DNA from: Ardenticatenaceae bacterium | Lineage (GTDB): Bacteria > Chloroflexota > Anaerolineae > Promineifilales > Promineifilaceae | Direction of reading: 5' to 3' | DNA: 64,000 nucleotides | Assembly (NCBI GenBank): GCA_020634435.1 | Contig: JACKBS010000010.1 | Coordinates: 124,001 to 188,000, forward strand | Part shown: piece by piece, positions 33,900 to 44,853 of the stretch | How the letters are laid out: the number at the start of each line of letters is the position of its first letter | Position numbering within the stretch: position 1 is the first letter of the stretch | The notes under the pieces: generated by a model | Seen by the model: only the letters and a program-made list of their open reading frames with translations | The model's database searches: none | What the model was told of the DNA's origin: nothing | Made by a program: the position numbers and the translations under genes

Positions 33900-35843
33900 C
33901 TATTTACTGTTGGCCAGCGGCAGCCAAACGCGCATGCTCTTCATGCCCCGATTCCCCCAGGCAAAATAGGGAATGGCGGTTAGCATTACCGGCATGGCGT
34001 CCGTGGGGGGAATATCCGTCAGCGGCCGGTACAGGGCATCGCCCCAGGCAATAGGGCTCATTTGCCCCGATACCTCGATGAGCTGCATGTTTTCGAAGGG
34101 AGAAACGGCCGTATCCACCAACGCCGCTTCAGTCATCACCTGCACATCCTGTAGCTCCACACCGTCTGGCTGATCCTGTGACTCAAAGCAGTAGATCAGC
34201 GGGCCACGCTGCAAAGCGGCACAGCCACGCACCGCGTCGATGCGCGGGTGGGGTGCCAGGAACAGCGGTTCCATGTGCAGCTCTAAACGCAGCACATCGC
34301 CCGGCTGCCAGCTGCGTTCCAGCAACAGATAGCCATTTTCGCCGAGTGTGGGCGTTATGGCGTGCCCATTGAGAGTGGCGGCGTACTGGGTACACCAGCG
34401 CGGCAAACGGAGCGCCAATTGCCACGGCTCAGCTGGACCTTCTTGCACCGTGATGGCTATGCTGCCTTCCCACGGGTAGTTGGTTTCGATGGCCAATTTT
34501 GCGCTCTGGTTGTGCATGGCTAAATCTAGATGGGCATTGGCAAACTGGTGGATTTGCAAGCCTGCGGCGTTGCCCGTGGCCAGGTAGTGGCTGAGGCTGG
34601 ATAACGTGCGCATGACGTTGGGTGGGCAGCAAGCGCAGTTGTGCCACGCCGGGCGCAGGCGGCTTTCCCCGGTTCCCGTATCCACTGAGGCACGGACGTA
34701 ACGGCCGTTTTGCACCTGCAACGGGTTCACATATAAATAACTCGCCCCTTCCAGCCCTGGACTGCTTAACACGCCGTTGTACAGGGTATGCTCAAACAAG
34801 TCCGCGTACTGTCGTTCTCCAGTGATGAGTAGCAGTCGCCAATTCCACATCAAGCTGGCAATGGCGGCGCAGGTTTCGCAGTAGCCCGTTTCCGAAGGCA
34901 ACTCGTACGGCCCGCCAAAGGATTCGCCATCAAAGCGGGAGCCGAGGCCGCCGGTCACATACAGCTTATGCTGGGTCATGTCGTCCCATAAAGTGTGCAT
35001 GGCTTGCAGCAGGGCGTTTTCGGCCGTTTCCATGTACAGATCGGTGGCCCCCGTGGTGAGGTAAAGCTGGCGCACCGCATGGCCCACCACTTCTTCGGCT
35101 TCGCGCACCGGCAGGTGATCTTGCTGGTACACGGCCCCATACCCGGCATGGCCGCGCATTTTGTTCGTGCCGCGCCGATCGATGAAAAGCTGAGCCAGCT
35201 CTAGATGCCGCGCGTTGTGGGTCAAGCGGTACAGTTCCACCAGCGCCATTTCAATTTCGGGATGTCCGCACGTTTCTTCACGTTTACCCGGCCCAAACAA
35301 ACCGTAAATGTGATCGACAAGGCGCAGAGTCACTGCCAGCAAGCGCTCATTGCCAACCGCTCGCTGCCAGGCAACGGCCGCTTGAATCAAGTGACCCGCG
35401 CAGTACAGCTCGTGGCCATGATCCAGATCGGTCCAGTGCTTACCTGGCAGGGCAAACTGGTAGTAGCTGTCCAAATAGCCATCGTCTTGCTGGGCTTTTT
35501 CCACCAGCGTGATGGCTTTGTCGGCCATCGCTTGCAATTCCGCATCGGCGGCGCGGCCAAGTTCCCAGCCCACTGCCTCCAGCCATTTGTAGACGTCGGA
35601 GTCGGCGAACCAGTAGCCACAAAATTTACCTTCTTCCAACCCGGCAGCGATGCGCAAGTTGGCAAAGTTGCCCGCTTTTTCCAGCATGTTAAAGCCATGC
35701 GCCAGGCTGACGGTACGGTTAACCTGCTGGTAGTTGGCTAGAAATCCGTCGGTGATGGATACGGCCGTATACGGCACCGTAAACAGCTTCGATTCTTTGG
35801 ACTGCTGATTGTCCACAGGTCCAGCAACGTATGGTGCGGACAT
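33900..35843 (-). CDS. GH127 beta-L-arabinofuranosidase
   Basis: The enzyme of about 647 residues has the GH127 active-site set: GESFGG (acid/base Glu), GYCETCAAI (Glu and Cys) and CACCPPNVMRTL (paired Cys), which together form the zinc-bound cysteine nucleophile centre known from HypBA1. It also has HGHELYCAGHLIQAAVAW. It removes beta-linked L-arabinofuranose from oligosaccharides inside the cell, since no signal peptide is present. The start MSAPYVAGPVDNQ at 35843 has GGAG upstream; a longer frame enters the preceding gene. It is the last gene of the arabinan operon, 6 bases after the GH43 gene. Confidence 0.93.
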   Translation of the reverse strand: MSAPYVAGPVDNQQSKESKLFTVPYTAVSITDGFLANYQQVNRTVSLAHGFNMLEKAGNFANLRIAAGLEEGKFCGYWFADSDVYKWLEAVGWELGRAADAELQAMADKAITLVEKAQQDDGYLDSYYQFALPGKHWTDLDHGHELYCAGHLIQAAVAWQRAVGNERLLAVTLRLVDHIYGLFGPGKREETCGHPEIEMALVELYRLTHNARHLELAQLFIDRRGTNKMRGHAGYGAVYQQDHLPVREAEEVVGHAVRQLYLTTGATDLYMETAENALLQAMHTLWDDMTQHKLYVTGGLGSRFDGESFGGPYELPSETGYCETCAAIASLMWNWRLLLITGERQYADLFEHTLYNGVLSSPGLEGASYLYVNPLQVQNGRYVRASVDTGTGESRLRPAWHNCACCPPNVMRTLSSLSHYLATGNAAGLQIHQFANAHLDLAMHNQSAKLAIETNYPWEGSIAITVQEGPAEPWQLALRLPRWCTQYAATLNGHAITPTLGENGYLLLERSWQPGDVLRLELHMEPLFLAPHPRIDAVRGCAALQRGPLIYCFESQDQPDGVELQDVQVMTEAALVDTAVSPFENMQLIEVSGQMSPIAWGDALYRPLTDIPPTDAMPVMLTAIPYFAWGNRGMKSMRVWLPLANSK

Positions 35844-35848
35844 GATTT

Positions 35849-36880
35849 TTACTCCTGTGTCTGGCTGGCCAACACTGGCCAACCCTCGGCATCCCAACCC
35901 AGTGCTTCTATGTGCAATTTTGGTATACCAATCTGATTGGCATCATAGGCGTGATACACAATCCAGTACACGCCGTCCTCCACAAACAGACCATTGTGCC
36001 CTGGCCCCTTCCACTGACCATATTCCGACAAGATCAACGTACCGCCTCCTTCAAGCAGGGGCACGCCATCACGATCCACATACGGCCCGGTGAGCGATTG
36101 GCTGCGGCCGACACGCACATTGTAGGTGCTGGCCACACCCTGACAGCATTGGTCAAATGAGGCGAACAAATACCAGTAGTTGCCCCGCTTGATGAGGAAT
36201 GGCGCTTCGATGGCCGAATTTCCGTCTTGTCCGGCCGAACGGTCGGCGATGTGATGGTAGTTAGCCGTGACGGGGTCCAATTGACCGGTATCCGCATCAA
36301 TTTTGCCCAGCCACAGGCCGCTCCAGAAGCTGCCCCAGATCAACCACGGTTCGCCTGCTTCATCCAACACCAGGTTGGCGTCGATGGCGTTCCACGGGTC
36401 GCCCGGCTGCGAACGCAGCACAATCCCCTGGTCCACCCATTCATAATCAGGGCTTTGCGGATTCAGTGTGCTGTTGGTAGCCAGGGCAATGGCTGAGTTT
36501 TGCGTACCAAAATTGGAGACGGCGTAATAGAGATGCCAACGGCCGTTAAAGTAAGAAATATCCGGTGCCCAAATATCCACCAGGTTAGGGTTGATGTCGC
36601 GGGTCCAGGCCGGATTACGGTCGAAGACGCGGCCACAGCTCTCCCAGGTGATTTTATCTGGCGAGCAAATCACTGGAATGCGACGGCCCGTCGAGAAGAC
36701 GTAGTACGTGCCGTCTTCATAGGTCATCACCGGATCATGCACCTGCTGGATTTGCCCTTCTGGCTCGATGGCAACGGCCGTTACCACCTCAAACTGCTCT
36801 GCTTCAGGGTCTTCAGCCGCTTCCTGGCAGGCGGTAACTAACATCACCGCTAATAAACCCAAAAGAAAAAAACGTTTCAT
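35849..36880 (-). CDS. Secreted GH43 arabinanase/arabinosidase lipoprotein
   Basis: The 343-residue lipoprotein has a signal peptide with lipobox LVTACQEA. It has the five-blade beta-propeller residues of GH43: VHDPVM (base Asp), NAIDANLV (pKa-modulating Asp) and SAIEAPFLI (acid Glu). The similar order and spacing, with WAPDISYFNGRWHLYYA, match endo-1,5-alpha-L-arabinanases. It should cut arabinan at the cell surface into oligosaccharides that the CUT1 transporter of this operon imports. It is the only exported glycosidase in the cluster. It is followed after 5 bases by the GH127 gene. Confidence 0.92.
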   Translation of the reverse strand: MKRFFLLGLLAVMLVTACQEAAEDPEAEQFEVVTAVAIEPEGQIQQVHDPVMTYEDGTYYVFSTGRRIPVICSPDKITWESCGRVFDRNPAWTRDINPNLVDIWAPDISYFNGRWHLYYAVSNFGTQNSAIALATNSTLNPQSPDYEWVDQGIVLRSQPGDPWNAIDANLVLDEAGEPWLIWGSFWSGLWLGKIDADTGQLDPVTANYHHIADRSAGQDGNSAIEAPFLIKRGNYWYLFASFDQCCQGVASTYNVRVGRSQSLTGPYVDRDGVPLLEGGGTLILSEYGQWKGPGHNGLFVEDGVYWIVYHAYDANQIGIPKLHIEALGWDAEGWPVLASQTQE

Positions 36881-36954
36881 ACCTGCCTCACTGGCGAAAA
36901 AGCTACAGATTATGTAATTCGCCTTTGATGCTGTTCAATTTCATTGGCCACCAG

Positions 36955-37080
36955 CGCCAAGGAATAAATTCCTCGGCTGGGAAAAGAAGTACGCTAAAGC
37001 GCACTGAAAACATTGGAGCAGCGGCAGTCTGCTTGAGCAGACTTTCTTTCCCAGGCACTGAATTTATTCGGTGCCTAGAA
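36955..37080. repeat. Nested-palindrome repeat of about 125 bp
   Basis: Between the GH43 start and the GH2 end lies a stretch with nested complementarity: GAATAAATTC near 36962 pairs with GAATTTATTC near 37069, CTGGGAAA near 36978 with TTTCCCAG near 37047, plus inner hairpins AGTACGCT/AGCGCACT (one mismatch) and a perfect AGTCTGCT/AGCAGACT (37026-37033 with 37036-37043). It can fold as a branched stem. Its right end overlaps the last codons and stop of the GH2 gene. Confidence 0.7.
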
Positions 37081-39727
37081 TTGTCAGAACAAGACCCGCC
37101 AACAGTGCCTGGGCCATCGCATCTTGCGCCAGTGTTTGGGCATTGAGCTTAAAAGTGGTGACGAGCAATCGGCCACGGCCGTAGGGCAGATGGGCCAGCA
37201 GCGACACTGCCTTGTGCACCCAGCCGACGGCTAATCCAGCCCAACTGTGCTCGCGCAGGACCCATTCGGGTAGCCCTTCAACCACCGCATCTGGCATGAT
37301 TGCCGCCCACTCCATCTCCAGCAGTGGGTCACCGGGCAGGTGGGCCAAGGGCCCCTGCTTCTTCACCCAGGCAAACGAGTTGGCCCAATCTCCTTGCCAC
37401 GCTGTGCCTTCGCGGGCCACTAATCTGCCCGTTGGCAGGGGAATTGGCGCGTTTTCGGCCGGTGTATCCGCGGCCAGCAGCAAAACGTGCCCGCCTTGCT
37501 GCACGATGCTTTGAATCGTTTCTGTGTAAGCCGTCGCGATGATAATTTCGTCACTGGCAGCGCTGGCATCCGGCGCAGCTTGATGCACGGTGTAGCCAAG
37601 CTCTTGCAGCACCTTCGCCAGGGCTGAATCTTCGACGCGCACTGTTTTGGTTGGGGCCGGACTGGCAACACAAACCAGATTAACCTGATTTTGGGCCAGC
37701 AGTTTGCCATCCGCATCCAGCCATTGGGCAAAAAGGGTGTGCACACCTGGTTGGGTGAAGGTGATGGCAATCGTTCCGCCTGGGGTTGCCAATTCGCCAG
37801 AGACATCGCCCATGCGCCAGCGGATGGTGCCGCTGGTTTGTGTCCCGGCGATGTCCACCGTTTGGGCAAGGAGTTCAACCGTTTGACCCGGACGGCCGTT
37901 CCACTGCAACGGCCGTAACACCACCACCTTGTCTTGATTCACATCTTTCAGCAGCGGATCAAGCCTGTGTTTTGGCTCGCGCTGCATTGTCAGCAGGCCG
38001 TTGCATTCCCAGTGCACGTCAGTGAACTCGGTGATGACGTAGCCAGCAATTGGCTCTTGCAGCCGCATGGAGGTGATTTCGTAGTGCAGGCTGCGGGCCA
38101 TGTGTTCCTGCGACTGGCGGGCAAATTCCGCATAAGATGGGAAGATCGCTGCCAGGCCACAATCGGCAAAACGCTGCTCGACGCCGTGCGGGTAAACAAT
38201 GCCTTCGCCCCAGGCGATGCCCGTCTCAAACCACCACGGTTCGCGCCCTTTTTCTTGAAGGGTCGCGGGATCGGGCAGCCCCCAATTGCCAAATTCGGAG
38301 ACGACCAGCGGCAAGTCAGCCCGCCGCTGGGCCTGGAAATCATCGTACCAGGCCCAGCGGCTGCGACTGGCAAAGTCGGTTACCCACTCGTCCCACTCAC
38401 TGGCATGGTCGGGAATGGCGCGGTAATGGTGAAAATCTTCCAGGTCTCCGGCTACGTGCCCATTGTTGCAACAGGCCGAGTTGTCGATGATGAGGCGGGT
38501 CGGATCGATGGCTTTGGCTTCGTGGTAAAAATCGGACAGCCAACGGCGGTGCGCCTCATTGCGGGTCAGATCAGTGCCCCAATTTTCATTCACCAACGTC
38601 CAGGCGATGATGGACGGATGATGCCCATCGCGCTGCACCATTTGGGCAAAGGTCTGCTTGGCGCGTTCCGACGCCGCATCGGTAAGCAGCGCCCAGTTGG
38701 GAATTTCCGTCCAAATCAGCACGCCAAGCCGGTCAGCCACGTCGTAGTAACGCGGATCTTCGATCTTGATGTGCGTGCGCAGGCAGTTGAAGCCGAGGTC
38801 TTTGGCCTTTTGCAGCTGATCTTCCAGCATCTCCAGGCTGGGTGGGGTGTAAATGGTTTCGGGGTAGTAAGCCTGATCCAGCATGCCGCGCAGATAAATG
38901 GGCTGGCCGTTGAGGGTGATACGGCCGTCTTTCGTGCTCACGGTGCGAAAGCCACACAGCTTTTCTACCTGGTGCTGCGCCTGGCCGTTGGTTTGTAAAA
39001 CGGCCGTTACCTGGTAAAGATTCGGCGCATCGGGGCTCCACAACTGCGGCGTTGTATGCAACAGAATCACGCCATGTAACGCTTGGTTGAGGGTTGCCTC
39101 GCCAGCGATACGGCCGTCTGGTCCAGTGACTGTGCAGTTTACCGAGTAATTTCCTTGAGGCGTGTTGTTGAGGGTTAGCTCTACAGCAATGGTGGCCTCT
39201 GCTGGCGAGGGGTTCAGGCTGAGATGGGTGATGTGCAGCAACGGCCGAAATTCCAGCCAGACGCTCTGCCAGATGCCGCCAATGGGGCCATACCAGCTTT
39301 GTTTGCCGTGCGGCACCTCGCTAAACGGAAAGTCAGGATACATTTGCCGGTCGTCTGTGGCGTCGATGGCACGCACCAGCAGCACGTTTTCGCCAGGGTT
39401 CAGCTGCGCAAAGACGTCAAACTCAAAGGGTAAATAGCCGCCTTCATGTTTACCGACGCAGGTGCCATTGAGCCAGACGGCCGTATGGTAATCCACCGCA
39501 CCAAAGTGCAGAACGGCCGTTTGCTTGGTTTCCAAAGCGTCCGGCTCTACCCAAAACGAGCGCTGGTACCAACCCACGCCGCTGGCGTGCCGCAAATCCT
39601 CAAATTGGGCTTGCCAGGGCAGGGGCACAACGGCCGTTCGCCAATCTTCGCTGGCAGGCGTATCGGTTACCTGAAAGCTGTGCTGGAAATCCCAAACACC
39701 ATCCAGATCAATTCGCTGGCGTTTCAT
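37064..39727 (-). CDS. GH2 family glycoside hydrolase
   Basis: The 887-residue enzyme has the GH2 set: an N-terminal jelly roll (VWLNGTCVGKHEGGYLPFEFD), an Ig-like domain, and a TIM barrel with the acid/base in WTLVNENWG (Glu about 381) and the nucleophile in VVSEFGNWG (Glu about 478). A C-terminal extension of about 300 residues follows. GH2 enzymes are beta-galactosidases, beta-glucuronidases, beta-mannosidases or alpha-L-arabinopyranosidases. In this operon removal of beta-galactosyl or arabinopyranosyl side groups from arabinan or arabinogalactan fragments is the most likely task. No signal peptide is seen. Many ACGGCCGT copies occur here. Confidence 0.9.
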   Translation of the reverse strand: MKRQRIDLDGVWDFQHSFQVTDTPASEDWRTAVVPLPWQAQFEDLRHASGVGWYQRSFWVEPDALETKQTAVLHFGAVDYHTAVWLNGTCVGKHEGGYLPFEFDVFAQLNPGENVLLVRAIDATDDRQMYPDFPFSEVPHGKQSWYGPIGGIWQSVWLEFRPLLHITHLSLNPSPAEATIAVELTLNNTPQGNYSVNCTVTGPDGRIAGEATLNQALHGVILLHTTPQLWSPDAPNLYQVTAVLQTNGQAQHQVEKLCGFRTVSTKDGRITLNGQPIYLRGMLDQAYYPETIYTPPSLEMLEDQLQKAKDLGFNCLRTHIKIEDPRYYDVADRLGVLIWTEIPNWALLTDAASERAKQTFAQMVQRDGHHPSIIAWTLVNENWGTDLTRNEAHRRWLSDFYHEAKAIDPTRLIIDNSACCNNGHVAGDLEDFHHYRAIPDHASEWDEWVTDFASRSRWAWYDDFQAQRRADLPLVVSEFGNWGLPDPATLQEKGREPWWFETGIAWGEGIVYPHGVEQRFADCGLAAIFPSYAEFARQSQEHMARSLHYEITSMRLQEPIAGYVITEFTDVHWECNGLLTMQREPKHRLDPLLKDVNQDKVVVLRPLQWNGRPGQTVELLAQTVDIAGTQTSGTIRWRMGDVSGELATPGGTIAITFTQPGVHTLFAQWLDADGKLLAQNQVNLVCVASPAPTKTVRVEDSALAKVLQELGYTVHQAAPDASAASDEIIIATAYTETIQSIVQQGGHVLLLAADTPAENAPIPLPTGRLVAREGTAWQGDWANSFAWVKKQGPLAHLPGDPLLEMEWAAIMPDAVVEGLPEWVLREHSWAGLAVGWVHKAVSLLAHLPYGRGRLLVTTFKLNAQTLAQDAMAQALLAGLVLTILGTE

Positions 39728-39739
39728 AGTGTGTGCTCC

Positions 39740-41239
<1,500 letters not shown>

Positions 41240-41271
41240 GCAAGATCCTCTTGTGTGGTGCACGCAAACCC

Positions 41272-41304
41272 GGCTTGTCGCGGTTGTGGTAGGAACGACA
41301 AGCC
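41272..41304 (-). terminator. Stem-loop between CUT1 permease and GH51 genes
   Basis: A 9-bp perfect stem (41272-41280 with 41296-41304) with a 15-base loop lies between the second permease gene and the GH51 gene. It has no T-run and may lower or stabilise downstream transcript levels. Confidence 0.4.
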
Positions 41305-41320
41305 AGCCTGCGTCAGGTGA

Positions 41321-42217
41321 TTACTGCCCAGCCATACCTGTCATGGTAATACCGGCAATGATTTTGCGTTGGAAAATAGCGTAGAAAATGAGGGCCGGCA
41401 CAGAAGCAATAAAAGCGCCAGCAAAAGCCAACCCGCGCTGAATATAACTCCCTTGTTGGATAACAAGCAACCCAACAGGAAGCGTCAATATTTCTCGTTC
41501 ACTGAGCACAATGAGTGGCCAAAATAGATCGTTCCAGAGGAGCAAGAAGGAAAAGATAGAAATAGCCACCATTGAGCTGCGCACCATAGGCAGGCAGACC
41601 TGCCAGTAGATACGGAAGCGACCGGCCCCATCAATTCGGGCGGCATCTTCAATTTCGCTGGGAATGGCATAAAAATGTTGGCGCATCAAGAATATCCCCA
41701 GCACGGAAGCCGAAGCGGGGAGCCAGATCGCCTGGTAAGTATTTAACATTTTGAAATCCCGCAGCAGCAAAAAGACCGGGATCAGGGTGATGGCGGCGGG
41801 AATCATCAGGCTAAAGATTAGCAGGGAAAAGAAAACATTTTTCAGCGGAAAATCTAGCCGGGCAAAGGCGTAGCCGCTGAGTGTGGATAAAAACACAATG
41901 ACGACTGTACCAATGATGGAAACGACCAGGCTGTTGAAAAACCAACGCACGATCGGTAGTGTCGTATCAGCAAAGATATGGGTGAAGTTTGTTATCGTGG
42001 CCGGCTGTGGTATCCACTCAATTGGGAAATTGAGCTGGTTAGATTCAAGCGTAAAGGCCATGGAGGTCATGTAGACCAGCGGCACAATGACAACGAGTAC
42101 CAGGGGCAAGAGCAGTAGCCACATCGCTACAGACCGCCGCCACCCTTTGCTGCGTAATTTATCGCCCCCCGACAGTTTTTGAAAGGGAGTTTCTGGAATT
42201 TGAGGTAATGTAGTCAT
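41321..42217 (-). CDS. Carbohydrate ABC transporter permease, CUT1 (MalG type)
   Basis: The 298-residue permease has about six membrane helices. The EAA loop EIEDAARIDGAGRFRIYWQVCLPM contacts the ATPase subunit and marks the MalG subgroup. The protein ends FQRKIIAGITMTGMAGQ, typical of MalG-like permeases. It pairs with the MalF-type permease and the binding protein next to it. No CUT1 ATPase gene is in the cluster, so a shared MsmX-like ATPase elsewhere probably powers it. It starts 15 bases after the preceding gene. Confidence 0.95.
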   Translation of the reverse strand: MTTLPQIPETPFQKLSGGDKLRSKGWRRSVAMWLLLLPLVLVVIVPLVYMTSMAFTLESNQLNFPIEWIPQPATITNFTHIFADTTLPIVRWFFNSLVVSIIGTVVIVFLSTLSGYAFARLDFPLKNVFFSLLIFSLMIPAAITLIPVFLLLRDFKMLNTYQAIWLPASASVLGIFLMRQHFYAIPSEIEDAARIDGAGRFRIYWQVCLPMVRSSMVAISIFSFLLLWNDLFWPLIVLSEREILTLPVGLLVIQQGSYIQRGLAFAGAFIASVPALIFYAIFQRKIIAGITMTGMAGQ

Positions 42218-42232
42218 AATTACACTTCTTCT

Positions 42233-43162
42233 TTAATACTCAGCGCGGTGGCGCATGGTCGCAAAAAGGATGGCGGCTACCACAATCATTACGAGCGCCA
42301 AGACAACTGAGATGCTGGAGGCATAGCCAAACCGGAAAAACTTCCAGGCAGTTTCGTAGAGGTACATTACGGCCGTTCTCGACCCATTTCCCGGTCCACC
42401 GCCAGTGATGATAAACGGCTGGGCAAATACCTGCATGTGCGAGATGAATTGGGTTACCACCACAAACAGCATCGTCGGCATGATCAACGGAATCGTGATG
42501 TGGCGGAATGTTTGGAGACGCCCAGCGCCATCAATTTTGGCCGCTTCATACAGCGATTCAGGAATCCCTTGCAGCCCGGCCAGAAAAACAAGCATGGGGA
42601 AGCCAAAGGTCCACCAAACCGTCGTGACGGCCAGCGCAGGAATTACCAGCGACGGCTGGCCCAACCAGGAAATGCGCTTCAGCCCTAGCAAAGTGACGAG
42701 AAAGTAGTTCACAATGCCCAACTGGGTATCCCAAATGCGAATGCCAATAATGCCCAACACAGACACAGACAAGATGGCTGGTGCATAAAACAGCACACGC
42801 AGAAAATGGCTGCCATGAAAACTTTGTTTCAGGGCTGTGGCCACCAGGAGTGCCAGGACCACGTTCATGGCCACGGTGAGCACCGCAAAATAGACCGTGT
42901 TGCCCAACGATTCATGAAAGATGGTGTCTTTCATGAGCGCCTGGTAGTTCGCAAAGGCGATGAACTTCTGCTCCGTTAACATGATCTTCCAATCGTAGAA
43001 GCTAATTTGGATGCCACGGAAGATTGGATACAGGAGGAAAACGGCAAAAAACAGGTAATGGGGCAAAATGAAAAGATAGTTGGGCAGCTGACTGCGCAGT
43101 CGCTTTCTACGTTTTGCCGCATCTTCCACAATAATTTCTGATGGTGCGGAAACTGTGGTCAT
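42233..43162 (-). CDS. Carbohydrate ABC transporter permease, CUT1 (MalF type)
   Basis: The 309-residue permease has six helices and the EAA loop ESLYEAAKIDGAGRLQTFRHITIPLI. A charged N terminus (KRRKRLRSQLPNYLFILPHYLF) precedes the first helix. It forms the membrane channel with the MalG-type partner. Its gene follows the binding-protein gene after a strong stem-loop at 43190-43227, which fits lower expression of the permeases than of the binding protein. Confidence 0.95.
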   Translation of the reverse strand: MTTVSAPSEIIVEDAAKRRKRLRSQLPNYLFILPHYLFFAVFLLYPIFRGIQISFYDWKIMLTEQKFIAFANYQALMKDTIFHESLGNTVYFAVLTVAMNVVLALLVATALKQSFHGSHFLRVLFYAPAILSVSVLGIIGIRIWDTQLGIVNYFLVTLLGLKRISWLGQPSLVIPALAVTTVWWTFGFPMLVFLAGLQGIPESLYEAAKIDGAGRLQTFRHITIPLIMPTMLFVVVTQFISHMQVFAQPFIITGGGPGNGSRTAVMYLYETAWKFFRFGYASSISVVLALVMIVVAAILFATMRHRAEY

Positions 43163-43189
43163 AGCTGATTATCCTTATGGCCGATGGTG

Positions 43190-43227
43190 AATTGGGACTG
43201 ATGGTATGCACACCATCAGTCCCAATT
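43190..43227 (-). other. 16-bp stem-loop between binding-protein and permease genes
   Basis: A perfect 16-bp stem (43190-43205 with 43212-43227, 6-base loop) lies 27 bases after the binding-protein stop on the minus strand. There is no T-run. As in malE-malF operons, such a stem can protect the binding-protein message and reduce permease expression. Confidence 0.8.
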
Positions 43228-43253
43228 TACGTTACGCTCGTCGTTTGTTTAGA

Positions 43254-44693
43254 TTACGGACGACTGAGGATAGCGCGTATCTGCTCGGCACCGGCTTGCA
43301 GTTCGGCAGCTACATCGGCATCGGCACTGGCAAGAGCATTGCCAACGGCCGTTTCATATGCCGTCTGGATTTCGATGAACGCTTTGTGAGGTACGCTGGT
43401 GCGACCAATCTCGTTGAACTCGTTGGCTGCATTAGCCACAGATTCAATCGCTTGTACTTCAGGATCGCTCTGGACTTCGATCTTGGCCGGAACCTGGCCA
43501 GAAGTTGCCCAGAAAGAACCGTTGTTCGCCAGATACAGCATCAAGGCACGCGCTTTGGCCACACCATCGTCATCCACGCCAGTCGGGATGGCCAGGATGT
43601 GAGAGTCAAACTTCACGGCCTGGTGGCCATCGGGAGCCAGGGAGTTGATGAACGCCGTTTGGGTCAGGGCAGCTACGTCAGGATTGTCTTTCATGAAACC
43701 ACCGGTCCAGGTGCCTTCCCACATGAACACCAGGCGATTGTTGGCGTAGAGATCACCGGCCCACATTTTGCCAGGGATTGCTGGCGGTGCGACGTAATAC
43801 TTGTACATCAGATCGTGCCAGTATTGAATAGCGGCAATGGATTCTGGGCTGTCCAGAAGCGTTTCCGTACCGTCGTCATTCAAAATGCCACCACCAAACT
43901 GCCACATGGTTGTCGGAATGGAGTAGCGCGGCCAGGTCCAGTCGATAGCCCACACATCAACATTGTCTGGATCAAACCCTTCATCCGTGGGATGCAGACC
44001 ATTGACATCCGTGGTCAGCATTTGCGCCCATTCGATGAATTCAGCGCCATTTTGGGGCAGGTTGTCCGGGTCCAAACCCGCTGCTTCAACCAGCTGGGTG
44101 TTGTACCACAGCAGCCAGCCGTGGTTATCAAAGGGAACAGCCATCGTTTGGCCATCAATCGTAATGGCGCTCATCAAGGCGGCGTTGAAGTCGTCCTTGG
44201 CCAGCGAGCCATCGTCGTAAATGACGCTGTCCAGAGGCATCATCAAGCCTTCAGCAGCCATTTGGGCGACCTCAGCGGCATGGAAGATGACCATGTCGGG
44301 CGGCGTGCCAGCGGCCGTTGCCGTCGGGTATTTCTGGAAGAAGATGTCCCACGGAATACCTTCGGAGCTGAGGCAGATATCGGGATTTTCTTTGGCGAAG
44401 TTTTCCAGCATCACGGCAAAAACTGCACCGTCGGTACCGGTTAGACCGTGCCAAAGAATTAACGGGTCATCACAGTCGCCAAAAGCGTTTACGATGGGGG
44501 TTGGTTCTGGGGTGGGGGCGTTTGGATCAACAACCTCTTCTTCTGTTGTGGCGTCATCTCCGGTATCGGCGACTTCGGCTGAGCTGTCGTCTGTTGAACT
44601 GGTTGGTTCATCTGTTTCCGCTTCGCCACCACAAGCGGCCAATAACAGCATTAATCCCAACAAAACAAGCAGACTTAATAAATATTTTCTCAT
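43254..44693 (-). CDS. Sugar-binding lipoprotein of CUT1 ABC transporter
   Basis: The protein of about 479 residues starts with a lipoprotein signal (LLVLLGLMLLLAACGGEAE), then an acid/threonine-rich tether of about 30 residues (TDEPTSSTDDSSAEVADTGD) and a family 1 solute-binding fold (DPLILWHGLTGTDGAVFAVML ... SEGIPWDIFFQKYPTATAAG). It captures arabino-oligosaccharides, inferred from the operon. The ATG at 44693 is preferred because AGAGGA is well spaced, rather than the GTG just before it. A palindrome AAGCcTTCGAAaGCTT (44816-44831) upstream could be a control site. Confidence 0.93.
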   Translation of the reverse strand: MRKYLLSLLVLLGLMLLLAACGGEAETDEPTSSTDDSSAEVADTGDDATTEEEVVDPNAPTPEPTPIVNAFGDCDDPLILWHGLTGTDGAVFAVMLENFAKENPDICLSSEGIPWDIFFQKYPTATAAGTPPDMVIFHAAEVAQMAAEGLMMPLDSVIYDDGSLAKDDFNAALMSAITIDGQTMAVPFDNHGWLLWYNTQLVEAAGLDPDNLPQNGAEFIEWAQMLTTDVNGLHPTDEGFDPDNVDVWAIDWTWPRYSIPTTMWQFGGGILNDDGTETLLDSPESIAAIQYWHDLMYKYYVAPPAIPGKMWAGDLYANNRLVFMWEGTWTGGFMKDNPDVAALTQTAFINSLAPDGHQAVKFDSHILAIPTGVDDDGVAKARALMLYLANNGSFWATSGQVPAKIEVQSDPEVQAIESVANAANEFNEIGRTSVPHKAFIEIQTAYETAVGNALASADADVAAELQAGAEQIRAILSRP

Positions 44694-44815
44694 CACACAT
44701 CCTCTCTTTTAATGTGTCCTATTGTGCTGTGGGGTCACAACAGAACGTTAAAACGACGCAGGCAGGACGCAGCGCCGTATAAAACACAGTGAAAGTGAAA
44801 CTGCACGCTGTTTTA

Positions 44816-44831
44816 AAGCCTTCGAAAGCTT
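44816..44831. promoter_or_regulatory. Imperfect palindrome upstream of CUT1 operon
   Basis: AAGCCTTCGAAAGCTT is a near palindrome centred on TTCGAA in the 160 bases between the LacI gene and the binding-protein gene. Size and symmetry suit a LacI- or CcpA-like site. No clear promoter is seen beside it. Confidence 0.35.
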
Positions 44832-44853
44832 CTCTATGGCAATTTATTATGTT

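Noticed and set aside
37934..38998. 354-codon open frame on the plus strand
   Set aside because: It is antisense to the catalytic part of the GH2 gene, whose motifs are fully intact, and has no recognisable protein features.
43206..44444. 412-codon open frame on the plus strand
   Set aside because: It is antisense to the CUT1 sugar-binding lipoprotein gene, which has a clear signal, lipobox and fold; the antisense reading is arginine/histidine-rich and unlike a real protein.
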